Below, in pieces: positions 1 through 6,899 of a stretch of DNA of 8,119 bases (position 1 is its first letter; each line of letters begins with the position of its first letter). The stretch is taken from the NCBI GenBank assembly GCA_038245795.1, contig JBBRSC010000155.1, forward strand, positions 1-8,119. Reading direction: 5' to 3'. A program made the translations under genes and the position numbers. The stretch comes from JBBRSC01 sp038245795. GTDB lineage: Bacteria > Actinomycetota > Acidimicrobiia > Acidimicrobiales > Microtrichaceae. The notes under the pieces were generated by a model. The model saw nothing but the letters and a program-made list of their open reading frames with translations. It did not search any database and was not told the origin of the DNA.

Positions 1-1236
1 ATGACGAACGACAACTCGAGCACAGGACCCCTCGCCGGGCTGAAGGTCATCGATGTATCCACGGTGCTCGCCGGGCCGCTGGCGTGTCAGATCCTCGGCG
101 ACTACGGCGCGAACGTCATCAAGATCGAACACCCCACCGCTGGTGATTCGTTCCGGACCCATGGCCCGTCGAAGGAACTTCCCGACGGCCGGTCACTGGG
201 ACTCTGGTGGAAGATCGTTGCCCGGAACAAACGCTGCATTGGGCTCTATCTCGGTGATCCGGACAGCGCGGCGATCTTCCTCAAGCTGGCTGCCGAAGCG
301 GACGTCATTGTGGAGAACTTCCGTCCCGGAACGCTCGAGAGATGGGGAGTCGGTTGGGATGTCCTCCACGAGTTGAACCCGCGGCTGATCCTGGCACGGG
401 TCACTGGCTTCGGGCAGACCGGCCCCTATCGTTCGCGCGCTGGTTTCGGCACGCTCGCCGAAGCCATGTCGGGCTTCGCGGCCATCACTGGACAGCCCGA
501 CGGGCCGCCAACCCTCCCCGCCATGGGCCTCGCAGATTCGATTGCGGGCATCACGGTGGTCAGCGCAGTGAGCATGGCGTTGTGGCATCGTGATCGACCG
601 GGGGGCAGCGGCGCAGGGCAGGTGATTGACGTGAGCCTGCTGGAACCCATCATGTGTGCGGTCGGCCCCGGCCCGACCGTGTTCGATCAGCTGGGCACGT
701 TGCAGCAGCGGTTCGGGAATCGCTCCGCATCCAACGCGCCACGGAACATCTACCGGACCTCCGACGACCGATGGCTGGCCATCTCTACGTCGGCAACCAC
801 CATTGCGGAGCGGGTGATGCGGCTGGTCGGCCGTCCCGAGGTCATCGACGAACCTTGGTTCTCTTCCGCCAAAGGTCGCGCCGAACACGGTGACCTGCTC
901 GACGATGCCGTTGCCTCGTGGATTGCGGTCCGGACTGAAGCCGAGGTCACGTCAGCGTTCGAGGAAGCTCAGGCTGCAGTGGCACCGGTCTTCACGGCCG
1001 AGGACCTCCTGGCGGACCCTCATGTTGCTGTCACCGAGATGATCACCACCGTGCACGACGACAGCTTCGGACCGATGCGTATGAATAACGTCCTGTTCAG
1101 AATGTCCGAGACGCCCGGTTCCATCCGGTTCACGGGTCGATCCGAGATCGGCGCCGACACTGACGAGGTGTTGGCAGAACTTGGGATCGATGCCACCACT
1201 GTCGAGAAGCTGCGCCAACGAGGAGTCGCAACATGA
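1..1236 (+). CDS. CaiB/BaiF (family III) CoA-transferase
   Basis: This 411-aa protein has the usual length of a single-domain family III CoA-transferase, the class that moves CoA between carboxylic acids through an enzyme-bound aspartyl thioester. Visible family marks are the N-terminal LAGLKVIDVSTVLAGP block (residues 11-26), GANVIKIEHP (36-45), ENFRPGTLERWG (105-116), ARVTGFGQTGPY (132-143), GLADSIAG with the probable catalytic Asp179, and a C-terminal DPH motif (339-341) followed by a GADTDEVLAELG tail (384-395). It is cytoplasmic, with no signal peptide or membrane segment. The ATG is the first base of the window, so no ribosome binding site can be checked and the true start could lie further upstream. 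Its stop overlaps the next start by 4 bp (ATGA), so it is the first visible gene of a coupled operon with a cyclase and an MmgE/PrpD protein. The acid and CoA donor cannot be read from sequence; relatives act on formate/oxalate, carnitine, bile acids, succinate/benzylsuccinate and methyl-branched acids. Family assignment is firm, substrate unknown. Confidence 0.93.
   Translation: MTNDNSSTGPLAGLKVIDVSTVLAGPLACQILGDYGANVIKIEHPTAGDSFRTHGPSKELPDGRSLGLWWKIVARNKRCIGLYLGDPDSAAIFLKLAAEADVIVENFRPGTLERWGVGWDVLHELNPRLILARVTGFGQTGPYRSRAGFGTLAEAMSGFAAITGQPDGPPTLPAMGLADSIAGITVVSAVSMALWHRDRPGGSGAGQVIDVSLLEPIMCAVGPGPTVFDQLGTLQQRFGNRSASNAPRNIYRTSDDRWLAISTSATTIAERVMRLVGRPEVIDEPWFSSAKGRAEHGDLLDDAVASWIAVRTEAEVTSAFEEAQAAVAPVFTAEDLLADPHVAVTEMITTVHDDSFGPMRMNNVLFRMSETPGSIRFTGRSEIGADTDEVLAELGIDATTVEKLRQRGVAT
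1221..1225 (+). promoter_or_regulatory. Shine-Dalgarno site for the cyclase gene
   Basis: AGGAG sits 7 nt before the ATG at 1233, inside the last codons of the CoA-transferase gene. It supports 1233 as the true start despite the ATGA overlap. Confidence 0.7.
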
Positions 1237-2054
1237 GTACCGAGGCCTTGCTCGCAGCGCTCCGCGCGGGGACCCGACAGTTCGATTTGAGCCGCCCGAT
1301 GGTGGTCGGGATGCCGCAGTCACCGAACCATCCGCAGTACCGGCTGGCAATGCCCCGTCGGCATGGCGATGTGGTGCGCGGCGACGGCGGGTCCGCCGCC
1401 AATGACCTGTTGGTCACCGGGACGCACGTCGGAACCCACATCGACGCCCTCGGACACGTCTCACACTGCGGCGAGCTCTACGGGGGCGCCTCGGCCGACG
1501 ATGCCCAACGAAGCGGTCAGCTCGCCAGCCACGGCGTCGAAGAGATCGAACCGATCGTCGGGCGCGGCATCCTCTTGGACGTCCCGTCGGCGTTGGACGT
1601 CGTGTGTTGCGACCCCGGCTACGAGATCACGCCAGCCGACCTCGATCGGTGTATCGAACAGCAGGGAACTGAACCGCAGTCCGGCGACGTTCTGCTGGTT
1701 CGTTCAGGCTGGGGACGCCACTGGTCCGATGGCGATGCCTTCATCGGGGCTGAGAGCGGCGTGCCCGGGGTCGGCGAAGCCGGTGCCAACTGGCTCGCCG
1801 AACACCATCCCCGAGCAGTTGGGGCGGACACCATTGCCTTCGAGTGCATCAAGGGTGGCACCGGCCACGCGCTCCTCCCCGCTCATCGCGTCTTGCTCGT
1901 CGACGCCGGGATCAACATCATCGAAACCATGCAGCTCGACGAGATCGCCGCCGCGCGCGCCAACGAGTTCCTCTTTGTACTGACGCCGCTACCGCTCGTC
2001 GGCGCCACTGGCTCACCTGTCCGACCGCTCGCCATCGTGGGTGCGTCGACATGA
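1233..2054 (+). CDS. Metal-dependent cyclase family protein (kynurenine formamidase-like)
   Basis: This 273-aa protein belongs to the cyclase family typified by bacterial kynurenine formamidase, a swivelling beta/alpha/beta fold that hydrolyses amides, lactones or cyclic ketones using Mn or Zn. The metal signature is complete: H65-V-G-T-H69-I-D71-A-L-G-H75. Other family blocks are GDVLLVRSGWG (151-161), PGVGEAGANWLAEH (178-191), GADTIAFE (197-204), HRVLLVDAGINIIETMQLDEI (218-238, with the usual Glu in the IIE part) and the C-terminal PLPLVGATGSPVRPLAIV. The length is slightly above the roughly 210 aa of true KynB, which is typical of the wider cyclase group. There is no signal peptide. A good AGGAG site 7 nt upstream and ATGA overlaps at both ends place it in one translationally coupled unit with the CoA-transferase and the MmgE/PrpD protein. 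No tryptophan genes are nearby, so kynurenine is an unlikely substrate; I infer a hydrolytic or ring-opening step in an organic-acid or alicyclic/aromatic degradation route. Confidence 0.9.
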   Translation: MSTEALLAALRAGTRQFDLSRPMVVGMPQSPNHPQYRLAMPRRHGDVVRGDGGSAANDLLVTGTHVGTHIDALGHVSHCGELYGGASADDAQRSGQLASHGVEEIEPIVGRGILLDVPSALDVVCCDPGYEITPADLDRCIEQQGTEPQSGDVLLVRSGWGRHWSDGDAFIGAESGVPGVGEAGANWLAEHHPRAVGADTIAFECIKGGTGHALLPAHRVLLVDAGINIIETMQLDEIAAARANEFLFVLTPLPLVGATGSPVRPLAIVGAST

Positions 2055-3472
2055 CGGTCGAGGGGACCGGCGCCACGCTCGTTACCCAGCTGGGCGAGCT
2101 GGCAGCTCACACCCACCTCGGGGACCTCCCCGCCGAAGTCGTGGCGTCGGTGCCACAGCGTGTGCTCGACATCCTGGGGATCTGTGTCCGTTCAACCCGC
2201 CTCGACACGTCACGGGGCGTCATGGACTTCGCCGCCGACCAAGGAGGACGTCCCGCAGCAACCGCCATTGGTGTGCCGGAGCGACTTCCGGCCCCATTGT
2301 CGGCGTTCGTCAACGGCACCCTCGCCCACAGTCTCGACTACGACGACACCCATCTGCCGTCGATCCTGCATCCGTCAGCGTCGGTCATTCCAGCAGCGCT
2401 CGCTGCCGCCGAGGCCTCTGGCGCCAGCGGCTCTGCGCTCGTCGCGGCGATCGCGGTCGGACTGGAGATCACCGTCCGCGTCGGCATGGCGGGCTACGAC
2501 GTGAAAGCTGGGCAATCCGTGTATTTCGAGCACGGCCAGCACGCAACCTCCATTTGCGGTGCGCTGGGCTCAGCTGCGGCGGCGTCGGTCCTGTTGGGCG
2601 GGTCTGCCACGGAGGCAGCGAATTCCATGGCGGTGGCCGCGTCGATGGCGTCGGGAATCATCGAAGCCAACCGCACGGGCGGTACCGTCAAGCGAATCCA
2701 CTGTGGGTGGGCCGCGCAGTCCGGCGTCGTTGCAGCGCAGTTGGTACGGCGCGGATTGACCGGGGCTCCGACTGCCCTCGAAGGCAGGTTCGGACTGTTC
2801 GAGTCCTTCCTGCGCGATGAATGGTGGCCCGAAGCCGTGATTGACGGGCTCGGTTCCACATGGTCCGTTGCCGATATCTTCTACAAACCGTATCCAGCGA
2901 ACCACTTCACCCATTGCGCCATCGATGCCGCACTGGCCTTGCGCGCTGATGGCCTCGATGCCAGCGACGTCGCCGCCATCCGGATCGGCGTCGCAACCCC
3001 AACTGCCCGCACCATCGGCGAGCCGTCAGAACACAAGCAGCGACCCGCCTCTGCGTATCAGGCTCAGTTTTCTGGACCGTATTGCGTGGCCGCCGCGCTG
3101 CTCGGTGGCGGCGGGCTCGGCGTCGGGCTCGATGATTTCACCGACGACTTGGCGAGCGATCCGCGATATCGCGAGCTGATGGCCAAGATCACCGTTCACG
3201 GCGACGACGCGTGCGATGCGATCTATCCCCATCAGTTTCCGGCGGTCGTCGAGGTGGACACCGTCGATGGTCGGACGCTGCGATGCGAGATGTGGTCGAA
3301 CCGGGGTGGCAACGACTGGCCGTTGACCGATCGGGAACTGGGACAGAAGTTCACCGACAACGCGACGGGACTCCTGAGCCAGGACTCGATCGCGAGCGTG
3401 ATCAGCTCCTGCCATCAGCTGTCGAACGCCCCGGACGTCGCCCAACTGATGTCGCCGCTGAGCGCATTCTGA
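2051..3472 (+). CDS. MmgE/PrpD family hydro-lyase or decarboxylase
   Basis: The family includes 2-methylcitrate dehydratase and cis-aconitate decarboxylase; this 473-aa member has the normal full length. Diagnostic blocks are NGTLAHSLDYDDTH (88-101), HPSASVIPAALAAAE (107-121), HGQHATSICGALG (161-173), GTVKRIHCGWAAQSG (211-225), LEGRFGLFESFL (243-254) and FYKPYPANHFTHCAIDA (277-293). By recalled comparison with cis-aconitate decarboxylase, Asp96, Thr100, His107, His164, Lys214 and Lys279 would be the active-site equivalents, so the enzyme looks intact. I choose the ATG at 2051 because it gives an ATGA overlap with the cyclase stop and a normal family N-terminus. An upstream in-frame start at 1844 would only add 69 residues translated out of frame from the cyclase gene. 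The Shine-Dalgarno sequence is weak (GTGGGTG), fitting translational coupling. It is the last gene of the operon. The substrate is unknown, but the CoA-transferase and cyclase context argues for an organic-acid catabolic branch rather than a housekeeping methylcitrate cycle, since no methylcitrate synthase or lyase is present. Confidence 0.92.
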   Translation: MTVEGTGATLVTQLGELAAHTHLGDLPAEVVASVPQRVLDILGICVRSTRLDTSRGVMDFAADQGGRPAATAIGVPERLPAPLSAFVNGTLAHSLDYDDTHLPSILHPSASVIPAALAAAEASGASGSALVAAIAVGLEITVRVGMAGYDVKAGQSVYFEHGQHATSICGALGSAAAASVLLGGSATEAANSMAVAASMASGIIEANRTGGTVKRIHCGWAAQSGVVAAQLVRRGLTGAPTALEGRFGLFESFLRDEWWPEAVIDGLGSTWSVADIFYKPYPANHFTHCAIDAALALRADGLDASDVAAIRIGVATPTARTIGEPSEHKQRPASAYQAQFSGPYCVAAALLGGGGLGVGLDDFTDDLASDPRYRELMAKITVHGDDACDAIYPHQFPAVVEVDTVDGRTLRCEMWSNRGGNDWPLTDRELGQKFTDNATGLLSQDSIASVISSCHQLSNAPDVAQLMSPLSAF

Positions 3473-3483
3473 CGCTCTTTGAT

Positions 3484-3514
3484 GCCAACTGGGATGCGGG
3501 CCCGCAACTTTGGC
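3484..3514 (+). terminator. Possible weak terminator hairpin after the catabolic operon
   Basis: A perfect 12-bp palindrome TGCGGGCCCGCA (3495-3506) is flanked by GCCAA (3484-3488) and TTGGC (3510-3514), starting 11 nt after the MmgE/PrpD stop. It could fold as two short stems with an internal loop. No U-tract follows, which is common in high-GC bacteria but leaves the call weak. Confidence 0.3.
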
Positions 3515-3541
3515 GCGACTCGATGTCGTTCATGAAAAGCC

Positions 3542-3570
3542 TTGCGAGCCTGCATCAATGAGAATATAGT
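3542..3570 (+). promoter_or_regulatory. Sigma-70-type promoter for the large lipoprotein gene
   Basis: TTGCGA (3542-3547, 4 of 6 to TTGACA) and TATAGT (3565-3570, 5 of 6 to TATAAT) are separated by exactly 17 nt. The predicted transcript start is near 3577, leaving a short leader of about 30 nt before the ATG at 3608. The -10 hexamer lies inside the first palindrome of the tandem operator, so repression by blocking polymerase is the natural reading. The TTG of the -35 can be mistaken for a start codon of the lipoprotein gene; a product begun there would place 22 residues in front of a perfect lipoprotein signal. Confidence 0.6.
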
Positions 3571-3592
3571 TCTCAGCGAGAACGTTATTCTC
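3560..3592 (+). promoter_or_regulatory. Tandem palindromic operator overlapping the promoter
   Basis: Two 15-bp palindromes of the form GAGAA-N5-TTCTC lie in a row: GAGAATATAGTTCTC (3560-3574) and GAGAACGTTATTCTC (3578-3592), separated by AGC and so repeating at 18 bp. The second is also the inverse complement of the first at 13 of 15 positions, so the whole 33 bp forms one larger dyad. The A/T-rich block stands out from the GC-rich surroundings and covers the -10 and predicted transcript start. This arrangement is typical of cooperative binding by a small dimeric repressor such as a TetR-family protein, but no regulator gene is in the window and its identity is unknown. Confidence 0.65.
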
Positions 3593-3607
3593 TATCGGGG
3601 GTCCCCA

Positions 3608-6600
3608 ATGCGCCGTCTCATCGCTCTTCTCACCATGGCGCTGGTCGCCCTCACCGTGGCGGCGTGTACGCCGCCGCCCACCGCTGCCCCACCACCGCCT
3701 GACTATCGGCCGGTAGACCAGCTGAACGACACCGAGCTGGATCAACGCCTCGCACAGCTAGCGCCGACGATGGCGCAGAACCTCGCCGATCCCGCTGTCC
3801 TCGCCAACATCCCGGTCGAGAACCGCGCCGAGATCACCGCCCGGGTCGCGGCGCTCAACACCGCTGCTGGCCGGGCCGCGTTCATCCCAGCATTGCGTTC
3901 AGCAACGCTCGCACCGCGAGTGGTCGATGGATTGTCCGAGGTCGTCAACCCCGGCGCTCTGGGAACCGGCGCCGGGAAAAGCCGCTCCATCCTCTTCGCC
4001 GCACCGCCCAAGGGCGCCAAGGACGGCGTACCCGCTGCCGCGCCGGCCGGCACGACCAACGTTGCGCAGGGACCCCCCGGAGCGGGAGCATGCAATGCCC
4101 CGAATGGGGTCGGACCTGTCACGGCGCCAGCCGACGTCGCCCCGGCGCAGATCCTGACGCCACAACACGACGTGTATACGACCACCTCGAGCGGCATCGC
4201 CATCAACCAGGCGGGCCCACTGTCAGTTGCAGGGCTCGAGCCAATCGCGGGCCAGGGCCCGGGGATTCAACTACGAAACCGCAATTTCAACACCCAAGAG
4301 ATGTTGGTTCGCATCAACCTCGACGACCCAAAGAATTACGGACCTCGCGCGCTGTACCCGCTGCTCAGCATCCGCAAGATCGGTGGAACGAAAGCCGACG
4401 AGTACTACGCGAACTCCTCGATTCGCAACGCCGGGATCTACTGCTACGCCAACGACACCGCACGCCCCGACCGCGGCTATTGGGAAGGCTGGATCCTGAT
4501 CCCCCGCGCCGAGCCCGGATTCCAACTGATCGCCGAGGTGGTGGAAAACGACTGGTTCTTCCAGCAGGTCCAATACGACTTCACGCTCTCTCCCGCCGGT
4601 CCCCAGTACTTCGCTGGAGCCGACCGATCCACCGTCCACGCCGGTGCAGCACCCGTCAGTTCGGCGCAGTCGTTGCCCAAGTCAGCCGGGGTGTTCGCCA
4701 CCAGCGGGCCCCAGGGAACCGCCAACCCGAACGTGCTGACCGAGACCAACGGCATCGCGACCGACGACCTTGAATCGGCGCTCACAACGCTCGTCGGATC
4801 CAAGATCCGATCCACCGCGGCCGGTCTCGCCGGCTCGTTCGCCAAGGGGAACTACGCGGCTGGTATCTACATCACCGATGTCACTGGCGTGGATCCGAGC
4901 GTCGACATCGACTACGTCCAGCAGAGCCCGTATGTCGTTCTGCCGGACGAACCCGTCGGCAGCACGGGAGCTCTTCGTGGATTCGTTTCGGACACTGGCA
5001 TTCGCGCCGGTGTGAATCTGTGGTTCCTGGGTGTGCCCTGCGTCGGCGCATCAGCCACCGTGGACGTGACCGCTCGAGCGGACATCTGGGCCGACCCTGT
5101 CGGCACTGGTACGGGAATCGACGCTCGCATCAACGCGAGCGCCAGTACCCCGTCAGCATCGTTCTCGATGGCGCATTGGTACAACTGGCTCGACCCCGTC
5201 TGCTGGGGCGGCTATCTCCTCGGTCCAACTGCGATCTATCTCACCGTCGGCAACGCCATCGAGAGCGGCATCAAGGACGCCTTCGATGTCGATAGCGACG
5301 GCAACGCCGGTGCGGTGCAACGCCTCGTCGATGGGTTCGACCTCAACTCGGTGCTCCCGACGGTCGGCGTCGGCACCTCGAACATCCGCCCGATCGTCAC
5401 CAACATCGACAATGGGTGGTGTGGCTCCTACACCACACCGACGGGTTGTACACCCAATCAGGATCTCTTTGGCCAGAACGGCCTCGAAGTCGTCGGTGAC
5501 GCCGCCATGGTCGGCAGCCTCGGCGATGCCCTCGGCGGCACGTTCGGAGGACGGTTCCGAAACGTCTTCCGACCATCGCTGTCGACGAAGATCCAAGACC
5601 TGGTGACCGCACATCGCGACATCAACCAACGCATGGCCGGCGTCGGAGCCATCGTCGACCCAGCCATGATCAACGTGGTGTTGCGACATCTGACCCAAGG
5701 CTCGTCGACGAACCGTACGACCAACGGCCTACTCAACATCACCAACGCGTCGATTCCGGCGGCTGGCGTCTCGGTGTCAACTCGGCCAGAGGTGGCCCCA
5801 GCCATTCTCGGTGTTCCCGTGGACACCACTCCGGTGCTCTGCGACGGAGCGTGTGGGCCCCCGCCCTTCCCGACTCCGCCGAGTCGTCTCGCCGCGGCAA
5901 CGGTGCTCCCCGACCTCCGCGTCGATATCAGCAACGGCGGCGCTGCCCCGATTCAGTTGTCGATCGCAGCGTCCACGAACGTCGGGCTCGCGTTCGATCC
6001 TCAGATCCTCGGTATCGGTCCGACACTCGCTTCGACGTTGATCGATGTGCAGGTGGTCGGCGGCTGCCAAGCCAACTACGGCTCGGCGTATGCGCTCTCG
6101 TACAACTTGTGCGGGCGGGGATTCGGTGGTGCCGGCGGCACGTACACCTTGGCCGGTCTGCTCGACTGGATTGCCAACGATGCACTCCTGCCCATGCTCA
6201 CCAACAGCATCGGCAAGATCAAGTTGCCGAGCCTCAGCGGATTGATCCCCGGTTTCGACGTGGCCATCACCAATCTGCGGTTCTCCCAACGTGGCGGCTA
6301 CCTCACCGTGCTGGGGGATCTGGGTCGAGTTCCACGCCTGTCGGTCGCCATCAGTGACGGGCAACTTCCCCAGTCACTTCAATTCGCCCCGACCGGCGCC
6401 GTTGACATCAACTTCCAGGTTCCCGGCACCACCTATGAGTGGACCATTACCGATGGAGTCACGAATCAACCGGTGGCGTCGACCGTGGTCCCCGGCACCG
6501 GCAACAGCTTCGTCACGGTGCCACTCTCGGCATTCACCGAGGCTCCTGGGCCTCAGAAAAAGGTGAACGCCACGTTGAAATTGAGCCAACCCGGATTCGG

Positions 6601-6721
6601 GATCGTTGCGACTGGTTCCTATACATGGAATCCCCCGGTGCCACCCGGCAATCCAAATTGTGGGATTCCTGGCGCGGTGTTCAAACAAGTCTCGCCGACT
6701 CCACCCACCGGAACATGCTGA
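3608..6721 (+). CDS. Large exported lipoprotein of unknown function, possibly BPI/TULIP-like lipid-binding
   Basis: The start at 3608 gives a 1037-aa protein opening with a textbook lipoprotein signal: MRR, a hydrophobic stretch (4-17) and lipobox VAAC with Cys20 as the lipidation site. The longer reading from TTG 3542 would translate the promoter and operator and bury this signal. A GGGGG stretch 6 nt upstream is a poor ribosome site. A proline-rich tether (21-33) is followed by a helical region (about 35-110), an Ala/Pro/Gly linker (about 130-180) and mostly beta-type sequence. Residues about 387-580 and 700-908 each look like a lipid-binding TULIP barrel; the clearest part is ALLPMLTNSIGKIKLPSL followed by a GF segment and GGYLTVLGDL (859-905), as in BPI-family proteins. 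Residues 940-1008 resemble an Ig/PKD-like sandwich. Twelve cysteines beyond Cys20 suggest disulfides, one being the last residue. A DxDxDG loop (560-565) may bind calcium. It stands alone between its own regulated promoter and a hairpin. Export is well supported; lipid-binding is tentative. Confidence 0.88.
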   Translation: MRRLIALLTMALVALTVAACTPPPTAAPPPPDYRPVDQLNDTELDQRLAQLAPTMAQNLADPAVLANIPVENRAEITARVAALNTAAGRAAFIPALRSATLAPRVVDGLSEVVNPGALGTGAGKSRSILFAAPPKGAKDGVPAAAPAGTTNVAQGPPGAGACNAPNGVGPVTAPADVAPAQILTPQHDVYTTTSSGIAINQAGPLSVAGLEPIAGQGPGIQLRNRNFNTQEMLVRINLDDPKNYGPRALYPLLSIRKIGGTKADEYYANSSIRNAGIYCYANDTARPDRGYWEGWILIPRAEPGFQLIAEVVENDWFFQQVQYDFTLSPAGPQYFAGADRSTVHAGAAPVSSAQSLPKSAGVFATSGPQGTANPNVLTETNGIATDDLESALTTLVGSKIRSTAAGLAGSFAKGNYAAGIYITDVTGVDPSVDIDYVQQSPYVVLPDEPVGSTGALRGFVSDTGIRAGVNLWFLGVPCVGASATVDVTARADIWADPVGTGTGIDARINASASTPSASFSMAHWYNWLDPVCWGGYLLGPTAIYLTVGNAIESGIKDAFDVDSDGNAGAVQRLVDGFDLNSVLPTVGVGTSNIRPIVTNIDNGWCGSYTTPTGCTPNQDLFGQNGLEVVGDAAMVGSLGDALGGTFGGRFRNVFRPSLSTKIQDLVTAHRDINQRMAGVGAIVDPAMINVVLRHLTQGSSTNRTTNGLLNITNASIPAAGVSVSTRPEVAPAILGVPVDTTPVLCDGACGPPPFPTPPSRLAAATVLPDLRVDISNGGAAPIQLSIAASTNVGLAFDPQILGIGPTLASTLIDVQVVGGCQANYGSAYALSYNLCGRGFGGAGGTYTLAGLLDWIANDALLPMLTNSIGKIKLPSLSGLIPGFDVAITNLRFSQRGGYLTVLGDLGRVPRLSVAISDGQLPQSLQFAPTGAVDINFQVPGTTYEWTITDGVTNQPVASTVVPGTGNSFVTVPLSAFTEAPGPQKKVNATLKLSQPGFGIVATGSYTWNPPVPPGNPNCGIPGAVFKQVSPTPPTGTC

Positions 6722-6748
6722 CGGACTGACGTCAATCGTGTGAATAAC

Positions 6749-6783
6749 GCGGCTGGTCGACGCAGATCTCGTCGGCCAGCCGC
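6749..6783 (+). terminator. Strong hairpin terminator after the lipoprotein gene
   Basis: GCGGCTGGTCGACG (6749-6762) pairs with CGTCGGCCAGCCGC (6770-6783) over 14 bp with a single G-U pair, around a 7-nt loop, starting 28 nt after the lipoprotein stop. No U-run follows, as is usual in high-GC actinobacterial terminators. It separates the lipoprotein unit from the RCCR-like/Rieske genes. Confidence 0.65.
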
Positions 6784-6824
6784 CGTCGCGTCCTGGGCCC
6801 GGGGATGACGATGCGATTTTGGGA

Positions 6825-6861
6825 TACCATCGGTACGTTCCGCTGAGGGGAACATCGTTCC
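6825..6861. promoter_or_regulatory. Twin inverted repeats upstream of the RCCR-like gene (candidate operators)
   Basis: TACC-ATC-GGTA (6825-6835) and GGAAC-ATC-GTTCC (6849-6861) are both perfect inverted repeats with the same ATC centre, with centres 25 bp apart. A further GTTCC (6837-6841) faces the GGAAC across 7 nt. They lie 39-75 nt before the preferred start of the RCCR-like gene and after the upstream terminator, where an operator is expected. TACCAT (6825-6830) could serve as an actinobacterial -10 (TANNNT) but no convincing -35 is present. Short arms make chance occurrence possible. Confidence 0.35.
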
Positions 6862-6887
6862 AGGACGATCCCCGTCGCCAGATGTCC

Positions 6888-6892
6888 GAGGT
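6888..6892 (+). promoter_or_regulatory. Shine-Dalgarno site deciding the RCCR-like start
   Basis: GAGGT lies 7 nt before the ATG at 6900. The other candidates (TTG 6819 and ATG 6882) lack a well-placed site; the AGGA at 6862 is 16 nt from ATG 6882. This favours 6900. Confidence 0.6.
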
Positions 6893-6899
6893 CGACCAC

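Noticed and set aside
193..888. 231-aa open frame on the minus strand inside the CoA-transferase gene
   Set aside because: High-GC shadow of a clear coding frame; composition is Arg/Pro/His-rich with no recognisable domain.
1844..2050. 69-residue N-terminal extension of the MmgE/PrpD protein
   Set aside because: It overlaps the conserved end of the cyclase gene in another frame and is Arg-rich shadow sequence; the ATGA overlap at 2051 gives the normal family start.
3542..3607. N-terminal extension of the lipoprotein from TTG 3542 giving 22 extra residues with an ENIVLSENVIL repeat
   Set aside because: The repeat is the translation of the tandem DNA operator, and the extension would hide a perfect lipoprotein signal starting at ATG 3608.
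5153..5698. 181-aa minus-strand open frame inside the lipoprotein gene, and similar ones at 5777-6364 and 6374-6910
   Set aside because: Mirror frames of the lipoprotein coding sequence; no start-site support and no family features.
6727..6734. TGACGTCA 8-bp palindrome just after the lipoprotein stop
   Set aside because: It matches a eukaryotic CRE site only by chance; an 8-bp palindrome between stop and terminator has no supporting context.
6819..6899. Longer RCCR-like start at TTG 6819 or ATG 6882
   Set aside because: The first would translate the inverted repeats and neither has a well-placed ribosome site, while ATG 6900 has GAGGT at 7 nt. ATG 6882 cannot be fully excluded.
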